This document shows positions 34,303 to 43,108 of a DNA stretch of 64,000 bases, piece by piece; the stretch's first letter is position 1; each line of letters starts with the position of its first letter. Below the pieces are notes generated by a model that was given only the letters and a program-made list of their open reading frames with translations, searched no databases and was not told where the DNA came from. The DNA is from Lachnospiraceae bacterium (GTDB lineage: Bacteria > Bacillota > Clostridia > Lachnospirales > Lachnospiraceae): NCBI GenBank assembly GCA_900769115.1, contig CAAGFJ010000062.1, positions 1 through 64,000 of the forward strand, given 5' to 3'. A program made the position numbers and the translations under genes.

Positions 34303-34692
34303 CTACATCTTCAGATCACTCTTAATCTTTGTTGTTGATATCTCCGGTGTCCGTTTTAAGTACACCACTTCACAATAATCCTTTAGAAAGTCAAACTTTC
34401 CTTCCCAGTCATTCCCCATCACAAAGGTATCTACCTTGAACTCCTTCACATCGGATATCTTCTGTCCCCAGTTTTCTTCTGGAATTACAAGATCCACATA
34501 GCGAATGGCCTCCAATAATCTCTTTCGTTCCTCATAAGAAAAGTATGTGACTTTTCCCTTCGACTGTTCGTTGAACTCATCTGTTGATAGCGCAACAATC
34601 AGATAATCCCCTAATGCCTTAGCGCGTTGCAATAGATTGATATGCCCATAATGCAACAGGTCAAATGTCCCATATGTAATAACCTTCTTCAT
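34303..34692 (-). CDS. tagD: Glycerol-3-phosphate cytidylyltransferase
   Basis: 129 residues, the usual TagD length. GTFDLLHYGHINLLQRAK (HxGH nucleotide site) and RTPEISTTKIK near the end are hallmarks. It makes CDP-glycerol from CTP and sn-glycerol-3-phosphate. The adjacent TagB/TagF-like gene (10-base gap) would use that product. It resembles the N-terminal domain of the fusion at 30063, so the locus has two such activities, perhaps for two different polyol phosphates. AAGGAG lies before the ATG. Confidence 0.95.
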   Translation of the reverse strand: MKKVITYGTFDLLHYGHINLLQRAKALGDYLIVALSTDEFNEQSKGKVTYFSYEERKRLLEAIRYVDLVIPEENWGQKISDVKEFKVDTFVMGNDWEGKFDFLKDYCEVVYLKRTPEISTTKIKSDLKM

Positions 34693-34702
34693 ATATCTCT
34701 CC

Positions 34703-35971
34703 TTATCTGTCGCCTACCATCTGTCGAATCTCTTCTACTAATCTTCCACTGACCGGCTGATTGACTTCATCAAACATTTTATATAATAAAGCATCTGCCT
34801 TATTCTGATTCTCTATCTGATCACCCACTGCATTGCTCAATGCATCCTCTAACTGGTTCTGATTCTCCGCTTTCGTTCCTACCGTATACTCTTCATAATC
34901 AAAGTACATCTCTCTTGAATCCTCAAGGTATTCTCTCAGATCATAATCAAAATATACAATCGGTCTTCTGGTAAATAAGTAGTCAAAGTATATCGACGAA
35001 TAATCCGTTACAAGAACATCTGCAATCGGAACGAACACATACGGATCCACATCCGCATCAATGCATACAATGTTACCACCCTGAATTGCCTCGAATTCTT
35101 TCTTCAGCTTTGACTTAGGATGAAGCTTTGCACAGAATAACATATGATTCTTCTGCAGATACTGTCCAAATGTCTCTAAGTTCATCACATCAAAGAACTG
35201 CGTCTCACTGTCGCGAAATGTCGGCATATAATATAAGACTGTATCCACATCTCTATCTTGTCTTAACTGCTCAATCTGTTGTAATAACTGCTGCTCTTTC
35301 TCTGTATACAGATTCTTAATATGATCAAAAGCAAAACTATCCACTCTTGGATATCCGGTTGTCAACACATGTTCTGTCTGAAAGGCTGATGCAAAGATTG
35401 GCTTCATGAATTCCGAGGTTGTCAGCACATAATGACTCGGCTTCTCATCGGAAAGATTCCTTGGGTAGTTCTGTATCTTCTCCCACACATTCTTCGGATG
35501 CCGGAACCGGTCAAATACATTATCATGTTGTATCTTCTTAAGAGGTACCCCATGCCACATATTAACCTTCGTCGCACCGCCACTCAGCCAGAAGCTGATA
35601 TCCTTCGAATAATTATCAAACAGATACACCTTACCTCTTAAGCAATACCAGATTCCCTTCCAGGAATGATAGTAATAGGCTTCATATCCATTCTGCTGCA
35701 GGAATTCTACAATCTCCTTATTATGTGAGATCCAGATCGCACGAATATCCCTGCACTCCTCACTCTGATTCACATACAGATAGAAATATCTCGGATTATC
35801 CGCAAACCGTCTTCCAAACGTCGAACCAAACAGCCAGATCCTGCGATTCCTCGGAAATAAAAAAGAGAACCAATACACAGGCAACAATAATAATTGTCCC
35901 CAATATCTGATTCTCTCAATTATCTTCTTCATAGATTCCATCGCCTCATTTCCCTGGCTGCCTGTCGACAT
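34703..35971 (-). CDS. CDP-glycerol glycerophosphotransferase (TagB/TagF family)
   Basis: Up to 422 residues. A short hydrophobic/basic segment near the N-terminus probably associates with the membrane. The Glyphos_transf fold follows with MWHGVPLKKI (catalytic His), TTGYPRVD and VTDYSSIYFDYL, all conserved. Such enzymes transfer glycerol-phosphate from CDP-glycerol to a lipid-linked acceptor, as primer or polymerase. The start is uncertain. The first ATG abuts AAGG with no spacing; the ATG at 35941 (after AGGG) or 35932 (after GAGG) may be used. It heads the tag pair, with a structured leader upstream. Confidence 0.92.
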   Translation of the reverse strand: MSTGSQGNEAMESMKKIIERIRYWGQLLLLPVYWFSFLFPRNRRIWLFGSTFGRRFADNPRYFYLYVNQSEECRDIRAIWISHNKEIVEFLQQNGYEAYYYHSWKGIWYCLRGKVYLFDNYSKDISFWLSGGATKVNMWHGVPLKKIQHDNVFDRFRHPKNVWEKIQNYPRNLSDEKPSHYVLTTSEFMKPIFASAFQTEHVLTTGYPRVDSFAFDHIKNLYTEKEQQLLQQIEQLRQDRDVDTVLYYMPTFRDSETQFFDVMNLETFGQYLQKNHMLFCAKLHPKSKLKKEFEAIQGGNIVCIDADVDPYVFVPIADVLVTDYSSIYFDYLFTRRPIVYFDYDLREYLEDSREMYFDYEEYTVGTKAENQNQLEDALSNAVGDQIENQNKADALLYKMFDEVNQPVSGRLVEEIRQMVGDR

Positions 35972-35986
35972 CCTTGTCTTATTATA

Positions 35987-36005
35987 TTGTGAGCATAGCT
36001 CACAA
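35987..36005. repeat. 8-bp perfect inverted repeat in the tag leader
   Basis: TTGTGAGC and GCTCACAA flank ATA. The half-sites equal those of an ideal lac-type operator, but with a 3-base insert. It could be an operator or just a leader hairpin; no T-run follows. Confidence 0.55.
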
Positions 36006-36015
36006 TCACATTCAG

Positions 36016-36043
36016 CAATTCACCCTTGCAAGCAAGCGAATTG
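36016..36043 (-). other. Stem-loop in the tag leader
   Basis: CAATTC (36016-36021) pairs with GAATTG (36038-36043), and wobble pairs extend the stem inward. Just upstream on the minus strand lies TATAAT (36049-36054) without a clear -35, so the transcript could begin at this stem. The rest of 36055-36214 is A+T-rich and I see nothing else in it. Confidence 0.35.
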
Positions 36044-36214
36044 TTATCATTATACTACACCTTCGGCACATTTTCACTAATTATATGCCCTACATTGTAT
36101 ATATCGACAAAACGTTACCATTCAATAAGACTTTCTATTCAGTTTTATAATATTACCACTTACTCTACATCTTTTCTGATCACACACTAATAATCTTTCA
36201 TTTTCTTATCATAA

Positions 36215-37501
36215 TTAATGCCGACTAGAAGAATTTTCCATCTGGACTTTGGCAATCCTTCTTGCAACCTCTTCCTCTTCTCCATTCCATGTTGCCTGCA
36301 ACAATTTCTCTGAATCACGAATTGCCCGAATCACCGTATCCCATACAGTCTCTTCCACTGCATTACAGAACTCTCCTCGAATCTCTTCGTTCGGAATATA
36401 TACTTCCTGCTTAATTCCATCATATGCAAGATACCCCAAATGAATAAGCAATGTCAGAATATCATCTTTACTTTGAAAAGACACCATATCATTCTGGAAC
36501 TTCAACGGATTCACCCTGCAGCGACCCCCAGCTATCATTGTGACAATCGAATCCTTTAACCCATCATAATTCATGATAATATAATCCCGTAGAGATTCAT
36601 AAGTTTCCGTTCTGGTCCAATAATTAGCAAACTTCTTCATGCGTATTGCGTCTACAACCGACTTCGGACTATAGATCGAGATTCCCTCGTCTAATTCATA
36701 ACCATCATACCATCTCTTCATCTCAGAGAAGTCAATTCCATATACATCACACAGTTTCTTAACCTCTTGCCCGGTAAATCCAACATATTCTGCCAATATT
36801 CCAGAGTCCACCATTGTAAATTCATCAAAATTATTAAGTGCCGACTGTGTACCATATTTCTTGATTGGCAAAATTCCAGTCAGATAGGCTAACGCTACGA
36901 ATTTCTTAGACGGAGCATTCTTAAACAACCCTCGAAGCAACTCAATATACGCTTCCTGTGCAGCTACATCTGAACAATTCTCCCGAAATATAGCATCCCA
37001 TTCGTCTATAATAATAACGAATTTCTCTCTTGTATCCTGATTGATTTGCGCCAGTACAGTTGGCAGATCCACATCATCTTCATTCACGGATTGTGGAAAA
37101 ACGGTTCTAAGTTCCGCAATTACATCACTCTGAAAAAACCGAACCGCTCTCAAAGGAGTTGCCGACACCCCTGTCGCTGGATCTATCTTGCAAAGAAAGG
37201 TGTTCATATCCACCTGAATAACATGATATCGATTCAAATATTCACCAAACTCAGGTGTTAATGCTATGTTCAATTTTGAAAACATTTGTCTCGAATCGCA
37301 TCCAACACCATAATATGCAGATAACATATCTGCCGTAATAGACTTACCAAATCGCCGCGGACGGCTCACACATACATATCTATTATTGGAATTCAGCACA
37401 GAATTGGTATATTCTAGCAGCCCTGTCTTATCTACATATATTTTCGAACATAATGTACTCTGAAAATTCTCGTTACCAGCATCTACAAAAACACCCATAT
37501 T
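36215..37501 (-). pseudogene. AAA-ATPase of the PD-(D/E)XK-linked family, C-terminally truncated
   Basis: About 428 residues from the ATG after GGAAGG (37501). Walker A is RPRRFGKSITADML and Walker B IIIDEWDAIF; the whole AAA-ATPase-like region is intact. Family members continue with a PDDEXK-type nuclease domain of about 100 residues. Here the frame stops right after KVQMENSSSRH, just where that domain should begin. The bases after the stop still suggest the lost junction (NYD, then ENERLL in another frame). The ATPase may be expressed but lacks its nuclease. This family is scattered by mobile elements and its role is not well established. It separates the tag genes from the flagellin-glycosylation genes. 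Confidence 0.75.
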
Positions 37502-37635
37502 CTGCCTTCCTTTCTCATTTTCTATATTCATTAGATTATTCTTGCCACTTTTTCGCAATCTAAAAAGAATAGGCATCCATCTTACCGGATACCTATTCTG
37601 TATCATACATTCATTGTCTTCTTACTGTAACGCTT

Positions 37636-39132
37636 TTACCACTTTCTAAGGATTGTCTTCCTTTCCATCGGATCCATTCTGCGAATCTGCGGATCATCAT
37701 AATACGAATCACTCTTCACATGTGTCGTTGATACCTCCTCAAAGATAGCACCACCCTGTGAAGTAAAGGAATGTTTCTCTCCACGAAGTACTGTCTGGAT
37801 ATCTCCTGGCTTCATCTTACGCTCTTTGCCACTAATATTCACGGTAAGATCTCCATACAGAAGCTGGAATGTCTCTTCCTTCACCTTATGTGCATGTACC
37901 GGATGCTTCTGTCCCGGCAGTACGATCAGCAGTTTCTTACAGTATTCGCGGTTAATAATATTGATGATGATCGCACCCGTCTGGCGGAAGTGCTTCATTC
38001 CATAATGATGAGATAATTCTACCTCGTAATCATCTCCAAGCGCAATCCCTGCCTCGTATAACATACCCTTCGCATCATGGATTACACTCCGTGCAAGATT
38101 AACATCCGTTACCTTCTTCTTCTCATGCAGTTCTTCATTCATCTTATAATCCCGGTGTGCAACTACACCATCATAGAATTCACCGGAAGTCATCTGCTTA
38201 TCATGACACGGCATGGCAAAGAATACATCATCCTCCGTCAATGCATCGCCTTCCTTCACATCATGCTTCACATAGACTCCACGCATCAGGGAATTCAGGG
38301 AATCCAACTCTTCCTGAGAGATATACTTCTCCCCATCCTTCTTCATATTGCACATTATCTTTGCCTGCAATGCTGCAGCCACCCACCGGTCTGCCTGCTC
38401 CGGATTCATGGAATACGCATTAAGCGTAATCGTCTCTGTCGGCAGTCCGACATGGCGTTCTAGTATCTTGGCGCCCTTTGCAATTGCCAACATTGGCACT
38501 GTATTATCATCCGGATCTTCATGGCCGGAATATCCAATTGTGACATCCGGATAACGCCGGTTCATCTTATCGATAAAGTCAAGCTGTAGATGTTCCATTG
38601 GTGCCGGATATTCTGCTACACAATGCAAAAAGGCAAAATCACAGTTTCGATGTGTGAAAAAATTATATAATTTATCTATATCTGACAATGTCTTGCCGCC
38701 GGTAGAAATAATAAGTGGCTTGTTCGCCTGTGCTGCCTTCTCGAGCAACGGCCAGTCAAGAGCCGAACAGCTTGCAATCTTGATAATATCTACGCCCATG
38801 TCCATACACCAGTCCACACCATCCTCATCAAACGGTGTACTCATGGCAATCAGGCCCTCTTCATGAATGGCATCCACCAGTTGGGCGAACTGATCATAAG
38901 TCAGTCTGGTACTCTCGAATCTCGGAATATGCTTCACATCTGTTCTTCCCTTATAATCCGGATGAATAAACGTATCTAAGTTACGGAACTGCAGCTTCAC
39001 AGCCGCTTTTACATTATGCTTTCTTGCAATCTTACTCATCTCATGGATAATATCCGTTCCATGCTCTACACTTCCCTGATGGGAATTCGCCATCTCAAAT
39101 ATAAATAATTCATCAAATAAATCTTTGCTCAT
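37636..39132 (-). CDS. NeuB-family nonulosonate synthase fused to a cupin domain
   Basis: About 498 residues. Residues 1-275 form the NeuB TIM barrel (FEMANSHQG near 12-20, KIASCSALDWPLL, GYSGHE). A SAF/antifreeze-like domain follows at about 280-345. Residues about 385-470 form a cupin with HPVHAHKVKEETF and GDIQTVLRGEKHSF as its two metal-side motifs. NeuB enzymes condense phosphoenolpyruvate with an N-acylated hexosamine-type sugar to make sialic, legionaminic or pseudaminic acid. The precise product cannot be told. A cupin tail is not part of standard NeuB. The start is the ATG after AAGGAGGG. A sigma-28-like element precedes it, linking it to flagella. Confidence 0.92.
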   Translation of the reverse strand: MSKDLFDELFIFEMANSHQGSVEHGTDIIHEMSKIARKHNVKAAVKLQFRNLDTFIHPDYKGRTDVKHIPRFESTRLTYDQFAQLVDAIHEEGLIAMSTPFDEDGVDWCMDMGVDIIKIASCSALDWPLLEKAAQANKPLIISTGGKTLSDIDKLYNFFTHRNCDFAFLHCVAEYPAPMEHLQLDFIDKMNRRYPDVTIGYSGHEDPDDNTVPMLAIAKGAKILERHVGLPTETITLNAYSMNPEQADRWVAAALQAKIMCNMKKDGEKYISQEELDSLNSLMRGVYVKHDVKEGDALTEDDVFFAMPCHDKQMTSGEFYDGVVAHRDYKMNEELHEKKKVTDVNLARSVIHDAKGMLYEAGIALGDDYEVELSHHYGMKHFRQTGAIIINIINREYCKKLLIVLPGQKHPVHAHKVKEETFQLLYGDLTVNISGKERKMKPGDIQTVLRGEKHSFTSQGGAIFEEVSTTHVKSDSYYDDPQIRRMDPMERKTILRKW

Positions 39133-39210
39133 ATGATAACCCTCCTTGGTACGCTTGTCGCCCATTATACACATGAAAATATGCGTATTCTGACAATCAT
39201 TCTTAAACTA

Positions 39211-39237
39211 TATATCGGCATTTTCTCATAAAATTAT
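39211..39237 (-). promoter_or_regulatory. Sigma-28-like promoter for the neuB-like gene
   Basis: The minus strand has GCCGATATA (39211-39219), identical at the core to the flagellin promoters. The -35 is weaker: TAAT with a 14-base spacer or ATAA with 15. Confidence 0.5.
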
Positions 39238-39256
39238 AACATTGTCTGCGTAATGA

Positions 39257-40153
39257 TCATTCCCAGATTGTTGCAAACAAAGTATCGGTCTGTTTTTTCT
39301 TGACTAATGCTTCTACATAGTCCTGATTCACTTTCTCGCCCAACAGATCAGAATAATATCCTTTACCGCCAGGAATTCGTTTTCCAAGCCAATACAAATG
39401 ATTTGACAAATCATACCGTTGGATATAATCTACCCGGTACTGATAGCCTGCTTGGTGGAACACGTAAGATAATCCAACCTCATTAAAATTATATAGGTGC
39501 GCTTTCTTATAATAGAAATTCTTGAATTCCTCGCAATCATAGGTCTTAACCATTGCATCATCCACATTCGGAACTTCGATATAGATCTTACCTCCCGGCT
39601 TCAATACCTTTTTCAAGTTCTGCAAGAACACAACAGGATCCTGAATATGTTCTAACACATGAAACAGAAATATCTTATCAAATTGCAGATTGAACTCCTC
39701 CGGGTTAGTGCCTACTTGAATATTGGAATGCTGCGCACAATCCCGAATGAATTGTTGCGCCTTCTGATCCCATTCGGTACCATATACCATCTGCACCTGA
39801 TCTGCGATTGCATCAAGAAAATAACCCACCGAACAACCAACCTCTAATACAATATCTGTTTTCTCAAGTTGTATCTTCACCCGTTCTACCCTCTGCTTTG
39901 CTTCTGGCATGAACCGATTATACACCCCCTGTAACGTTTTCAATTCATAATATTGTTTTGTATGTACTTCCTCCCGGAAAGTTCCGTTATAATAATCTTC
40001 TAACTGTTCCTGATTCGGTCTCGGATAAAGAAAATGTGTCTCACAGCATGCACACCGATACATAGTATACTCTCCCTGCTCATCATTCCTGATCCGACTG
40101 AATAACCGGGTCACCTTTTCACTTCCACATAATGTACATCTGACCTGCTCCAT
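39257..40153 (-). CDS. SAM-dependent methyltransferase with N-terminal zinc ribbon
   Basis: About 298 residues. CTLCG and CACCE near the N-terminus make a zinc ribbon. The class I methyltransferase motif is LEVGCSVGYFLDAI, followed by FHVLEHIQDPVVFL and KPGGKIYIEVPN. Similar proteins C- or O-methylate nucleotide-linked sugars. Placed between the NeuA-like and NeuB-like genes, it probably methylates the nonulosonate or a precursor. The start is the ATG after AAGGAA (40153), 1 base from the NeuA-like stop region. Acceptor unproven. Confidence 0.88.
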   Translation of the reverse strand: MEQVRCTLCGSEKVTRLFSRIRNDEQGEYTMYRCACCETHFLYPRPNQEQLEDYYNGTFREEVHTKQYYELKTLQGVYNRFMPEAKQRVERVKIQLEKTDIVLEVGCSVGYFLDAIADQVQMVYGTEWDQKAQQFIRDCAQHSNIQVGTNPEEFNLQFDKIFLFHVLEHIQDPVVFLQNLKKVLKPGGKIYIEVPNVDDAMVKTYDCEEFKNFYYKKAHLYNFNEVGLSYVFHQAGYQYRVDYIQRYDLSNHLYWLGKRIPGGKGYYSDLLGEKVNQDYVEALVKKKQTDTLFATIWE

Positions 40154-40154
40154 A

Positions 40155-40889
40155 TTATTGTTCCTTACTTTCCTTTTCAATCTGTTCTAACTGCACAATC
40201 GCCTTATGAAAATCTTCCTCTGTGTCAATATCATAATTATCTGCCATCTCATATCCTAAAATATAATCCCCGGACATCGAATGTTTCTCTAGCACAACCA
40301 ACGGACGAAAGACATCAATACATGCATTCTGGTAATACACCGTCGGCAACTGTTGCCGTGGCATATTATAACATTCCGGTATGTTATTCATCAAGGGTAT
40401 GATCCGGCTTCCATTGTTGCCGCAATCCGCCCCCTCACTACGCAGCCACATCTTATATGGAATCTCTGTTGCTTTCGCCATACTACGTACAGATTCGGCT
40501 TCCGGATTCTGTAACAGCATCTCAATCATATAGTCAATGTCCTGCACATTCCGAATCGGGTAGGTTGGACGCAACTGCACCACAATATCTGCTTCATACC
40601 CCTCATGATCTCTCAGCCACATAAGTGCATGATAGAACACGTCATAATCTAATGCTGTATCCGTTGCATATTCTGCAGGACGCAGGAACGGAACTTCCGC
40701 TCCATACGTTCTTGCAATCTTCGCATATTCTTCACTATCGGTACTTACAATGATCCGGTTAATATACTTTGAGGCTTGTGCATGTGCAATCGAATGCGCC
40801 AGCATCGGTTTCCCGCCGATCATCCGGATATTCTTATGAGGGACTGACTTTGACCCTGCCCTTGCCGGTATTACCGCTAATATATTCAT
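40155..40889 (-). CDS. Acylneuraminate cytidylyltransferase family (CMP-nonulosonate synthetase)
   Basis: 244 residues. IPARAGSKSVPHKNIRMIGG is the family's CTP-binding N-terminus; STDSEEYAKIA and LRPTYPIR are further conserved blocks. It would activate the NeuB product as its CMP-sugar, the donor for Maf transferases. It lies directly downstream of the Maf gene (4-base gap) and upstream of the methyltransferase. Which nonulosonic acid is used is not clear; no NeuC or PseB-type genes are visible in the window, so the precursor is made elsewhere. Confidence 0.92.
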   Translation of the reverse strand: MNILAVIPARAGSKSVPHKNIRMIGGKPMLAHSIAHAQASKYINRIIVSTDSEEYAKIARTYGAEVPFLRPAEYATDTALDYDVFYHALMWLRDHEGYEADIVVQLRPTYPIRNVQDIDYMIEMLLQNPEAESVRSMAKATEIPYKMWLRSEGADCGNNGSRIIPLMNNIPECYNMPRQQLPTVYYQNACIDVFRPLVVLEKHSMSGDYILGYEMADNYDIDTEEDFHKAIVQLEQIEKESKEQ

Positions 40890-40893
40890 CCTA

Positions 40894-42735
40894 TCACCCC
40901 AGATTCTTCAACATGGCATCATAATGCTCTAACAGACCATCTACATTCTCAGACATCAACAGATAGTCCTTCTCCAGCTTGTTATATAGCCGAAGCATCT
41001 CATCCTTGTTATCATCTTCCGTTACATACAGATCCATATCGTTCTGCAACATATGATTCTCTACATATTTGCTGAGCAGCAGACCTGCCTGTTCTTTCTC
41101 AAAGATCTCACAGTTCTTTGCAAGAATCCGGTTCTTCGCCTTGAACTCTTTTCCAAGATCTCCCCGTTCCGTCAATACGCCACATCTTCTTGCTGCTTCA
41201 GCAGTATCCTTTGCCACCTTCTTAAGCTTTGCAATCTGCTCCCGATATCCCTGCAGCAACGCATATACCTCTTCCAGATGATCTTGTGGGAAGATATAAT
41301 CGGTATCATCATACAGCTTCTTAAAATCAAATTCATGTGTACAGTACTGATCTACCGCTTCCTGCAACGTCATGATCTTTGTCCCATCAATCCGGGCCCC
41401 ACCTTCCGTCGCATTGATCACTTCCATATATTTCTCGGCTTCTTTCACCGCATTATTAAACCATATGAGATAGATGTAGAAGTCTCCCCGCGTCTCTACC
41501 ATCTCTTCTACATTCCCCGGTACCATACGATGCTCGTATTCATCCGCTTCCGCACGTCCGTTGGTCATACCACCGGAATATACTTTTCCTCCCGATAGTG
41601 CAAGATCCTGACCGACCAGAATCGTCCTTTTGAATCCCATTGTCCGGGCAAAGCCAAATGCAAAGGTCGCGACAGAACCACCAACCGGAATAATAATGGG
41701 CTCCTTGCCATATCTGCGGATCAGGTTGTCATAGAAATCCAGATCACTCGTTCCATAGATCAGGTTCTTATCTCCTATAATATCCATAACTCTATGACTT
41801 AGCTCTGCCATATAAAGAAATGGAATATCCTTCACCCGGTCATCCCGGAACAATTCCGGATTCTTATTATAATCTAAGGAACAACACATATCCGGCACAA
41901 TACCTCGATCTAACAGATATCTTATAGTTCGATCCATAGCAATAATGAATGCCTTTCCCTGTGCCTGCCTCAGCACCTCATAATTCTTATCAAGAGACGG
42001 TCCGCCTGATACAATAATGGCCGGGACATCTTCCGGAAACTTTCCAATGAAATCCGTTGACACCTTAGACTTGATCAGATATGGAATATTTGCAATTGCA
42101 TTGATTGTCATCAGCCGGTTCTTCTGTATCATGGTATTCAGATTCGTAAGAGCACTCTCCCTGCAGGCTTCGAACCGTTTCTTAACCGACTCATACATCT
42201 CCGGATACAGATCCTTATACTTCGGATGCGTCTTCAGTACCGTTACTCCTACATTCACATTCGTTAGTAACAACTGCAGGTTAAATGCAAACAGATCATC
42301 TTCAATACCTTCGACGAAGATTGCCACCCGGTTATCCTCAATTACCGAAGTCAGATCAAAATGCTCCATCACAAAGAAAAACAATTCCTTCGACGGCTCA
42401 TAGATCAGTAAAGTGGCTTCCTTATTAATCTTCTCCTGCACCTTGGATACAATCTGTCCATTACCCAGTCCGAACAGAATTGTAATCGAATTCTCTGTGA
42501 GGAATATCTTTCCCACATACTTGTTCGCTTCTTCCTCTGGGCGATAAGTACTGTTAAGCATAATCTTCTTCCCAGACCGAACAAGTCCAAGAATGTCCGA
42601 CCCATCTCTTGCCTGTTCTACCACATAAGAATCTCCTGCATCATCCTGCTGTTTCTCCTTACACTCCATAATCTTGTGATAGAAATCCTCATCCCGGACC
42701 CGGAGCGCATCCATATTCTTCTCCCAATAAGACAT
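40894..42735 (-). CDS. Maf (DUF115) flagellin glycosyltransferase
   Basis: 613 residues. The central MptE-like/DUF115 domain contains VSGGPSLDKN (244-251), later GGSVATFAFGFARTMG, LVGQDLALSGGK and NATEGGARI. Motility accessory factors transfer nonulosonic acids to flagellin Ser/Thr before export. Context fits: flagellins upstream, CMP-sugar synthesis downstream. The C-terminal 130 residues are charged and helical. It starts 1 base after the stop of the 87-residue gene, so they are coupled. The same two parts are fused in the protein at 7787-10675. Confidence 0.93.
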   Translation of the reverse strand: MSYWEKNMDALRVRDEDFYHKIMECKEKQQDDAGDSYVVEQARDGSDILGLVRSGKKIMLNSTYRPEEEANKYVGKIFLTENSITILFGLGNGQIVSKVQEKINKEATLLIYEPSKELFFFVMEHFDLTSVIEDNRVAIFVEGIEDDLFAFNLQLLLTNVNVGVTVLKTHPKYKDLYPEMYESVKKRFEACRESALTNLNTMIQKNRLMTINAIANIPYLIKSKVSTDFIGKFPEDVPAIIVSGGPSLDKNYEVLRQAQGKAFIIAMDRTIRYLLDRGIVPDMCCSLDYNKNPELFRDDRVKDIPFLYMAELSHRVMDIIGDKNLIYGTSDLDFYDNLIRRYGKEPIIIPVGGSVATFAFGFARTMGFKRTILVGQDLALSGGKVYSGGMTNGRAEADEYEHRMVPGNVEEMVETRGDFYIYLIWFNNAVKEAEKYMEVINATEGGARIDGTKIMTLQEAVDQYCTHEFDFKKLYDDTDYIFPQDHLEEVYALLQGYREQIAKLKKVAKDTAEAARRCGVLTERGDLGKEFKAKNRILAKNCEIFEKEQAGLLLSKYVENHMLQNDMDLYVTEDDNKDEMLRLYNKLEKDYLLMSENVDGLLEHYDAMLKNLG

Positions 42736-42736
42736 C

Positions 42737-43000
42737 CTATTCTTCTCCTATACTTTTCAAGCGTTCTACAATCTCATACTGCAGGATGTCCGCCAACAGA
42801 GTCGCATCCTGATCTTCCATTGCACCAACTGCCTCTGTCAATGCATCCAATAATTCCCGTTGCATCTGCTGATCCTTCATATCCTCTAAACAGCCTGACA
42901 GAAACGGAAGACACTTTGCCAGAACATCATACGCTACTGCAAAATTCTCCTGATACAATAATTCCGACACCTTCTCTAATACCTCGATCAAATCCTTCAT
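42737..43000 (-). CDS. Small helical partner of Maf, uncharacterised
   Basis: 87 residues, all predicted helical and acidic, no Cys pairs or membrane segment. It has LEKVSELLYQENFAVAYDVL in the first half and DATLLADILQYEIVERL near the end. The fusion protein at 7787 contains a like segment (about 397-500, with YVLLADLLELQLLPF) directly before its Maf domain. I therefore infer an adaptor working with Maf, for example in binding flagellin or its chaperone. FliS/FlgN-type chaperones are also small helical proteins, but I see no clear match. AGGAGG lies before the ATG; the flagellin terminator lies just upstream. Confidence 0.85.
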   Translation of the reverse strand: MKDLIEVLEKVSELLYQENFAVAYDVLAKCLPFLSGCLEDMKDQQMQRELLDALTEAVGAMEDQDATLLADILQYEIVERLKSIGEE

Positions 43001-43017
43001 GCCATCCTCCTATTAAT

Positions 43018-43048
43018 CAAAAATGGGCTGACCACCGGCCAACCCATT
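43018..43048 (-). terminator. Terminator of the downstream flagellin gene
   Basis: On the minus strand AATGGGTTGGCC pairs with GGTCAGCCCATT (12 bp with two wobbles, loop GGT), followed by a T-run. It separates flagellin from the Maf operon, though readthrough would feed it. Confidence 0.8.
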
Positions 43049-43108
43049 CCATATGTTCATCCTTCATAGAGAAATCACAATCTGTGAACCTCTCCGTCCT
43101 TATCTATA

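Noticed and set aside
35987..36005. Lac-operator-like palindrome as evidence of LacI-type control
   Set aside because: The half-sites match but a 3-base centre changes the spacing, and no LacI-family gene is present; kept only as an inverted repeat.
36100..36107. TCGATATA on the minus strand as a sigma-28 promoter for the tag genes
   Set aside because: One mismatch in the core and no TAAA/TAAG at 14-16 bases upstream.
37636..40889. Complete sialic acid (Neu5Ac) pathway
   Set aside because: NeuB- and NeuA-like genes are present, but no NeuC epimerase or other precursor genes are visible, so the specific nonulosonate cannot be named.
41053..41598. A 181-codon open plus-strand frame antisense to the Maf gene
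   Set aside because: Same signs of a shadow frame; no start signal and no family pattern.
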